From positions 1-9,648 of the forward strand of contig JBLHHI010000116.1 of the NCBI GenBank assembly GCA_047614125.1: a stretch of DNA of 9,648 nucleotides. Reading direction: 5' to 3'. A model generated the notes under the pieces. It saw nothing but the letters and a program-made list of their open reading frames with translations. It was not told the DNA's origin and made no database searches. Position 1 is the first letter of the stretch; every line of letters begins with the position of its first letter. A program made the translations under genes and the position numbers. Positions 6,024 through 9,648 of the stretch are shown piece after piece. Source of the stretch: JBLHHI01 sp047614125 (lineage in GTDB: Bacteria > Bacteroidota > Bacteroidia > NS11-12g > UBA9320).

Positions 6024-6476
6024 ATGAAACGCGTCAACGAATACAAAAAACTCTTTAATGTTGGATCGAAAATCGATCTAAAAGAGCTCAAAACAACGTA
6101 TAGAGAATTGATCAAAGAATGGCATCCAGATAAATTTCAGGATGAAGCCTTGAAAGAAGAAGCCGGCCTTCGAAGCAAAACAATAATTGATGGTTTTCAC
6201 TTTTTGGTGAGCATAGCACCAGATACCAAGGAAGCCCTAAAAGAAGAATACGAGAGAACGACCTCCGATACTGGGATCATCGATTTTAAACACAAGGGTC
6301 TGGTATTGGAAGTTTCTTTTGCCGATGGAACTACCTACGAATACTTTGGAGTAAACAAGAACCTATACGGCAAGTTTCTAAACAGCGACCGGCAATATCG
6401 TTTTGCAAAGAGAAACATCTTCCACTCTTTTCTTTACCGCAAGTCAAAGAAGGATGCGGTATTGGAATACGATTGA
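6024..6476 (+). CDS. J-domain protein with C-terminal KTSC domain
   Basis: A 150-residue protein with two parts. Residues about 1-80 form a DnaJ-like J-domain with the HPD tripeptide at 34-36 (EWHPDKF), the element that stimulates DnaK ATPase. The helix before it (LKELKTTYRELIKEW) is basic as expected. There is no G/F region, zinc finger or substrate-binding DnaJ C-domain. Residues about 84-140 match the KTSC domain: VLEVSFADGTTYEYFGV, then NLYGKFLNSD and RFAKRNIFHSF. KTSC domains are suggested to bind RNA or to be lysyl-tRNA-synthetase associated, but their role is not established. The protein may bring a Hsp70 to a KTSC-bound partner, which is inference. A TAGTTTTG box lies close upstream, and the DUF2461 gene follows after 45 bases, so they are probably co-transcribed. 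Confidence 0.85.
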   Translation: MKRVNEYKKLFNVGSKIDLKELKTTYRELIKEWHPDKFQDEALKEEAGLRSKTIIDGFHFLVSIAPDTKEALKEEYERTTSDTGIIDFKHKGLVLEVSFADGTTYEYFGVNKNLYGKFLNSDRQYRFAKRNIFHSFLYRKSKKDAVLEYD

Positions 6477-6479
6477 ACA

Positions 6480-6517
6480 TTAATGCATTAACTTCGATTC
6501 GATGTTAAGCTCGAATC
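6480..6517 (+). promoter_or_regulatory. Palindrome and start-proximal hairpin before the DUF2461 gene
   Basis: TTAATGCATTAA (6480-6491) is a perfect 12-base palindrome just after the stop codon of the J-domain gene. GATTCGA (6496-6502) and TCGAATC (6511-6517) are perfect 7-base inverted copies with an 8-base loop, ending four bases before the ATG at 6522. The hairpin would sit over the ribosome-binding region of the second gene and could limit its translation or protect its message. There is no T-tract, so it is not a typical terminator. Confidence 0.35.
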
Positions 6518-6521
6518 CAAA

Positions 6522-7211
6522 ATGACAAATGTGCAAATACTTCCCGAAAGCTTCGGATTTTTAAAAACCTTGGAAGCCAACAACAATCGCGATTGGTTTG
6601 CCGCAAATAAAGACGCCTACCTCACCGCGCAAAATAACATAGCTGCTTGCGTTGATCATCTCATCTTATTAATGAATGATCACGATCATCTTGAAAACAA
6701 ATCCGGCAAAAAAAGTCTGTATAGGATCTATAACGATGTTAGATTCAGCAAGGATAAAACTCCATATGGCGCTCGTTTTGCCTTTAGTTTGCGACGTGCC
6801 ACTCCATATAAAAGAGGTGGATATTACACCCATTTAAAACCTGGAAGCAGTTATTTAGCCTGTGGATTTTTTGCACCCAATCCCGCTGATTTAAAAAGAA
6901 TTAGAACCGACATTGTTTATAACCACCAAGAGTGGCGCAAAATTTTAGATTCTAAATTGTTTAAGAAGAACTTTGATGTTTTACTGGGCAATTTGGTTCC
7001 AACGGTACCGCGCGGTTTCGATAAAGAACATATTGCCATTGATTTAATTCGGCATAAACAGTTTATTCTAAAACACACCTTTACCGATGAGGAGGTACTG
7101 AATCCAAACTTCTTGTTCAATGCCAATGAAATATTCAAATCCGTTCGACCTTTTTTTGATTACCTGAGCATGGTACTTACCACCGATGCGAATGGAGAAA
7201 TGATCATTTGA
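6522..7211 (+). CDS. DUF2461 domain-containing protein
   Basis: Conserved protein of unknown function, 229 residues, close to the usual family length. Family landmarks are FLKTLEANNNRDWFAANK (13-30), the basic block LYRIYNDVRFSKDKTPY (66-82), and GGYYTHLKPGSSYLACGFF (99-117) followed by APNPADLKRIR (118-128). The C-terminal part (about 130-225) is helical and basic. There is no signal peptide or membrane segment, so it should be cytoplasmic. No catalytic role has been established for the family as far as I know. It lies 45 bases after the J-domain/KTSC gene on the same strand and is probably the second gene of that operon, although a hairpin sits just before its start codon. It is convergent with the FMN reductase-like gene across about 50 bases. 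Confidence 0.92.
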   Translation: MTNVQILPESFGFLKTLEANNNRDWFAANKDAYLTAQNNIAACVDHLILLMNDHDHLENKSGKKSLYRIYNDVRFSKDKTPYGARFAFSLRRATPYKRGGYYTHLKPGSSYLACGFFAPNPADLKRIRTDIVYNHQEWRKILDSKLFKKNFDVLLGNLVPTVPRGFDKEHIAIDLIRHKQFILKHTFTDEEVLNPNFLFNANEIFKSVRPFFDYLSMVLTTDANGEMII

Positions 7212-7243
7212 AAAAAAAATAAAAACAATGCTTCACAGCACTA
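7211..7243 (-). terminator. Candidate intrinsic terminator of the helicase/FMN reductase operon
   Basis: On the minus strand, starting 19 bases past the stop of the reductase gene, bases 7243-7226 can fold into a short stem (UAGUGCU with AGCAUUG around a GUGA loop, two pairs being G-U). It is followed by a T-tract of about 14 of 15 bases (the A-run 7211-7225 on the plus strand). The T-tract is strong and the stem is weak. Nothing comparable serves the opposite strand. Confidence 0.45.
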
Positions 7244-7262
7244 AAAGGCTCATTATCAGCTA

Positions 7263-7778
7263 CTACAAACTCGCCGTTTCATCTATCTTCAACATAAAAT
7301 CCGACATTTGAACTGGGTCTAATTCACCCTGAATTACATGCAAGTCGGAGATGTATTTCATTCCTAAATATGTTGCGGTTTTTCGAAACGGTAGCCAAAA
7401 ATCATCGCCTAAATTATCTCCATTCGAACTGCTTATTGCCGCCATATATTTACCTGATAATTTCCGTCCAACTGCCTTTTCAATGCTCAATAAATCCGAG
7501 AATCTATCAAAAAAGACTTTCATTATTCCGCTCATAGAATACCAATAAACTGGTGTTGCAAAAATCAGGACATCGTAGCCATTTTCAATTCGTTTCATCA
7601 ATTCAATGAAATCGTCTTCTCGGTTTTTATGTTCATAATCGAAATGTGTTATGTTGTATTCTTTCAAGTTGATAACGTCACACTTGGATATAAGAATGAG
7701 TTGAGAAACTGCCTTTTCAGTTTCACCATTCGCATTTGAACTTCCATTTATGATTACTTTTCGCACTTTGCTATTCAT
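7263..7778 (-). CDS. NADPH-dependent FMN reductase-like flavoprotein (flavodoxin fold)
   Basis: Predicted cytoplasmic oxidoreductase that binds FMN and uses NAD(P)H to reduce flavin, quinone or a related acceptor. Counting from the ATG at 7778 the protein has 171 residues. The FMN phosphate loop is INGSSNANGET (10-20), and the loop contacting the isoalloxazine ring is ATPVYWYSMSG (74-84), followed by MKVFFDR (86-92), a hallmark of this family. A third loop is SSSNGDNLGDD (116-126). The length fits the family. A TTG at 7781 could extend it by one residue. The ATG is preferred because it overlaps the helicase stop codon as TGATG, a common arrangement for coupled translation. It is the second gene after the DbpA-like helicase and is followed by a T-tract terminator candidate. 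The true substrate cannot be read from the sequence. Confidence 0.88.
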   Translation of the reverse strand: MNSKVRKVIINGSSNANGETEKAVSQLILISKCDVINLKEYNITHFDYEHKNREDDFIELMKRIENGYDVLIFATPVYWYSMSGIMKVFFDRFSDLLSIEKAVGRKLSGKYMAAISSSNGDNLGDDFWLPFRKTATYLGMKYISDLHVIQGELDPVQMSDFMLKIDETASL

Positions 7779-9130
7779 CAAACAAGACTAATTCTCACCT
7801 TCGCTTTTTTAAGCCTGCTGTTGTTTGTTTTAGCAATAAGCTTTTCAGCCACATCCTCATGTACTCCAACATAGGTGCAATTCTGTTGGACTTCAATAAC
7901 GCCAAGTTGATCTTTTTGGATTTGGCCTTGTTTGAGAAATAAACCAGCTACGTCTCCTTTAGATATTTTATCTCGTCTTCCCCCAGTTATGTACAAGGTC
8001 GTCCATTTTATTGGGGTTGGAAGCGATGATTTTTTCAAATCTTCGACACGCAGGTTTTCCAGAGAAAGCTCTTGAATAAAGTCGGGTAAGTCCTCTCCTT
8101 CCCAATGCAGAATGTAGGCCATTCCATCGCGGTTCATCCGAGCCGTACGTCCGTTTCGATGGGTAAATTCTTTATTGCGCAGCGGAAGGTGGTAGTGTAG
8201 AATAAATTTTATTTCGGGGATATCCAATCCCCGAGCTGCCAAGTCGGTTGCCAAAAGAAGTTGGATGGTTCCGTTCCTAAATTTCACAAGTGCCCGCTCC
8301 CGATCAATTTGCTCCATGCCGCCGTGAAAACATTCATGACCAATTCGATTTTCGGTTAAAAACTCACTAACTCGCTCCAATGCATCTTTGAAATTACAAA
8401 AGATTATTCCGGGTTGATGGCCAATGAAAGCAAGTGTTTTTTTCAATGCTGCTAACTTATCTTTTTGCGGCGAAAGAATCGTTTTTATGGTTAGTTGTGA
8501 ACTGGCTTCTTTAAGATAATTAATAAAAACCGGTTTAAGCAATCGTACAAATTCCGGAATCTTGGCATCGCTGGTAGCCGAAGTAAGAATTCTTTGTTGA
8601 ACGTTTGGAAGTGCTTCCAAAATCTCAGCCATTTCCTTTTCAAAGCCTATTTCCAAGGATTTATCAAATTCATCGAGTATGAGAGTATGAATAAATTCCA
8701 GCGAAAAATTATCTCTCCGCATTCGGTCGGCCACTCGCCCGGGTGTGCCAATAAGTATGGCCGGTCGATGTTTCAAATCGATTCGATCGAGCGAACCCGC
8801 ACGTCCTCCATACACTGCATTCACCTTAAATCCTGAGCCCATTTTTCGGGTAACCTGTTCTATTTGCTGCGCCAATTCGCGTGATGGAACAAGGATAAGG
8901 AGTTGAATTTCAGCACATTCAACATCCAATTGCTCTATTAACGGCAAAAGAAAGGCCAAGGTTTTGCCTGTGCCTGTTGGCGAAAGGAGTACCACATCCT
9001 TCTTTAACTGAATGGTTTTTCTTGCCTCCTCCTGCATCGGATTGAGCGCTTTAATACCAAACTTATCTAAGAATGAACGAATCGCTTTATCGTTTGGATT
9101 TATATTTTGATCTGCAGTATTGATAGACAT
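7778..9130 (-). CDS. dbpA: DEAD-box RNA helicase, DbpA family
   Basis: ATP-dependent RNA helicase predicted to act in large ribosomal subunit assembly. Motifs in order over 450 residues: Q-motif region FGIKALNPMQ (24-33), motif I SPTGTGKT (50-57), Ia PSRELA (82-87), Ib TPGR (129-132), motif II DEFD (153-156), III SAT (184-186), V ATDLAARGLDIP (294-305) and VI HRNGRTAR (324-331). The last ~75 residues (about 375-450, starting near TTLYITGGRRDKISKGDVAG) match the DbpA RNA-binding domain, which in E. coli DbpA recognises hairpin 92 of 23S rRNA. Motif II is DEFD rather than DEAD, and motif VI has N and A where HRIGRTGR is usual; both substitutions keep the key charged residues, so activity is expected. 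A perfect TAACTTTG promoter word lies 32 bases upstream. The stop codon overlaps the start of the FMN reductase-like gene. Confidence 0.92.
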   Translation of the reverse strand: MSINTADQNINPNDKAIRSFLDKFGIKALNPMQEEARKTIQLKKDVVLLSPTGTGKTLAFLLPLIEQLDVECAEIQLLILVPSRELAQQIEQVTRKMGSGFKVNAVYGGRAGSLDRIDLKHRPAILIGTPGRVADRMRRDNFSLEFIHTLILDEFDKSLEIGFEKEMAEILEALPNVQQRILTSATSDAKIPEFVRLLKPVFINYLKEASSQLTIKTILSPQKDKLAALKKTLAFIGHQPGIIFCNFKDALERVSEFLTENRIGHECFHGGMEQIDRERALVKFRNGTIQLLLATDLAARGLDIPEIKFILHYHLPLRNKEFTHRNGRTARMNRDGMAYILHWEGEDLPDFIQELSLENLRVEDLKKSSLPTPIKWTTLYITGGRRDKISKGDVAGLFLKQGQIQKDQLGVIEVQQNCTYVGVHEDVAEKLIAKTNNSRLKKAKVRISLV

Positions 9131-9162
9131 GTGGTAAGTGTACCGTTAAGATTAATTTTAGG

Positions 9163-9170
9163 CAAAGTTA
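9163..9170 (-). promoter_or_regulatory. -7 box TAACTTTG before the DbpA-like helicase gene
   Basis: On the minus strand this matches TAnnTTTG perfectly and lies 32 bases before the ATG at 9130, giving a leader of roughly 25 bases. No TTTG is seen at the normal -33 distance. It is back-to-back with another such box at 9354-9361 facing the other way; the 183 bases between the two boxes show no gene. Confidence 0.5.
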
Positions 9171-9353
9171 ACCTTTCGATGTGCCAATTTATTTGAATTC
9201 GCCTTACCTCAATTCAATCATATTTTTATTCCAATTAAAGGAGAAAAACCTTTGCTAGCCAAAACAAATTGGTTTGTTACCTAAATCGATTTAATGCACC
9301 TACCTAAATGTGATGAGGAATTATATATTTCTAATTTGTCCTATTTATTCCGT

Positions 9354-9361
9354 TAGCTTTG
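9354..9361 (+). promoter_or_regulatory. -7 box TAGCTTTG before the NlpC/P60-like gene
   Basis: Perfect TAnnTTTG match on the plus strand, 52 bases before the ATG at 9414. A TTTG at 9335-9338 lies 15 bases upstream, which is shorter than the roughly 19-base spacing usual for the -33 element, so the pair is imperfect. A promoter here is expected because the preceding gene is divergent. Confidence 0.5.
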
Positions 9362-9413
9362 TTTCTCTGGGACATTGGCAGAAAGATAACCTGCTTGTAT
9401 TTTGGCTTTAAAA

Positions 9414-9648
9414 ATGCTTTCTATGGGTTCCAAAAAAAAACATTTCTTCAAATTATGCTTCTTCATCGCCTTACCTGTAATTGCTTCTGGTATTGTTTTG
9501 TGGCGCGAAGTAAAAACCTTGCCCCCAAACGATGTTATTGCGGTGGATGTTCCATTGGCAGAACCAACCAACACGAAACTTACGTTAAGAGATAGTATTG
9601 TAAATTTTGGTAAAACTCTGTTGGGTACACCGTACATATATGGCGCCT
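9414..9648 (+). CDS. N-terminal part of a probable membrane-anchored NlpC/P60 peptidase (cut by the window edge)
   Basis: An open frame starts at the ATG at 9414 (a second ATG at 9423) and runs off the right edge after 78 codons. Residues 7-10 are basic (KKKH), and 11-30 form a hydrophobic segment (FFKLCFFIALPV, then ASGIVLW) that looks like a signal anchor; there is no lipobox cysteine at its end. After a linker the last visible residues, LRDSIVNFGKTLLGTPYIYGA (58-78), match the start of an NlpC/P60 domain, where a helix is followed by GxPYxxGG and then the catalytic DCSG. The catalytic Cys, His and third polar residue lie outside the window, so the family call is partial. Such enzymes cut peptidoglycan stem peptides in the periplasm. 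A TAGCTTTG box lies 52 bases upstream. Frames seen in 9353-9637 on the minus strand and 9359-9595 on the plus strand are shadows of this gene. Confidence 0.72.
   Translation, partial: MLSMGSKKKHFFKLCFFIALPVIASGIVLWREVKTLPPNDVIAVDVPLAEPTNTKLTLRDSIVNFGKTLLGTPYIYGA

Noticed and set aside
7779..7781. TTG as the start codon of the FMN reductase-like gene
   Set aside because: An ATG follows immediately, overlaps the helicase stop as TGATG, and gives a normal family length, so the rarer TTG start is unnecessary.
8594..8836. Open frames antisense to the helicase (8594-8836), the FMN reductase (7351-7548), DUF2461 (6917-7138) and rlmF (2496-2708)
   Set aside because: Each is contained in a well-supported gene and has no domain of its own.
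9353..9637. A 94-codon minus-strand frame and a 78-codon plus-strand frame (9359-9595) near the right edge
   Set aside because: Both overlap the frame starting at 9414, which has an anchor segment, an NlpC/P60-like end and a promoter word; the others lack such features.

Overview
The window looks like chromosomal DNA from a member of the Bacteroidota, probably a free-living flavobacterium-like or related lineage. The evidence is AT-rich DNA with many A/T runs in the spacers, few Shine-Dalgarno sites, several copies of the Bacteroidota -7 promoter word TAnnTTTG before genes, and the gene families present: a lipoprotein sulfatase, a DbpA-type helicase with DEFD, a J-domain/KTSC protein and a DUF2461 protein. 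No rRNA, tRNA, CRISPR array, integrase or insertion sequence was seen. Genus cannot be resolved by eye.

Layout. Positions 1-219 are a non-coding mosaic of short tandem repeats. Next, on the minus strand, come an iduronate-2-sulfatase-like lipoprotein sulfatase (220-1809) and the 23S rRNA methyltransferase rlmF (1897-2877). A structured leader that may encode a 39-residue peptide lies before rlmF. A spacer of about 520 bases follows with no confident gene. A small plus-strand protein with two CDGSH iron-sulfur motifs (3529-3765) faces a minus-strand protein of two ABM-like modules (3882-4760). That gene is divergent from a GlxA-type AraC regulator (4930-5925). The shared promoter region holds four ACAATA/TATTGT half-sites in a 12-base register. 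Downstream are a J-domain plus KTSC protein and a DUF2461 protein (6024-7211), probably one operon. Convergent to them is a minus-strand pair: a DbpA-like DEAD-box helicase (7778-9130) followed, with a one-base TGATG overlap, by an NADPH-dependent FMN reductase-like protein (7263-7778). The right edge cuts a plus-strand gene starting at 9414 that reads like the N-terminus of a membrane-anchored NlpC/P60 peptidase.

How the genes fit together. RlmF and DbpA both act on 23S rRNA or the large ribosomal subunit but are far apart and not in one operon. The GlxA-type regulator and the divergent double-module ABM-like gene are the best candidate functional unit; substrate and signal are unknown. The J-domain/KTSC and DUF2461 genes form a second little-characterised pair. 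The sulfatase has no SusC/SusD, sulfatase-maturase or glycosidase neighbour here. No clear defence system, phage or large novel system was found. The points most worth a second look are the phased half-sites, the rlmF leader, the repeat mosaic and the two uncharacterised gene pairs.
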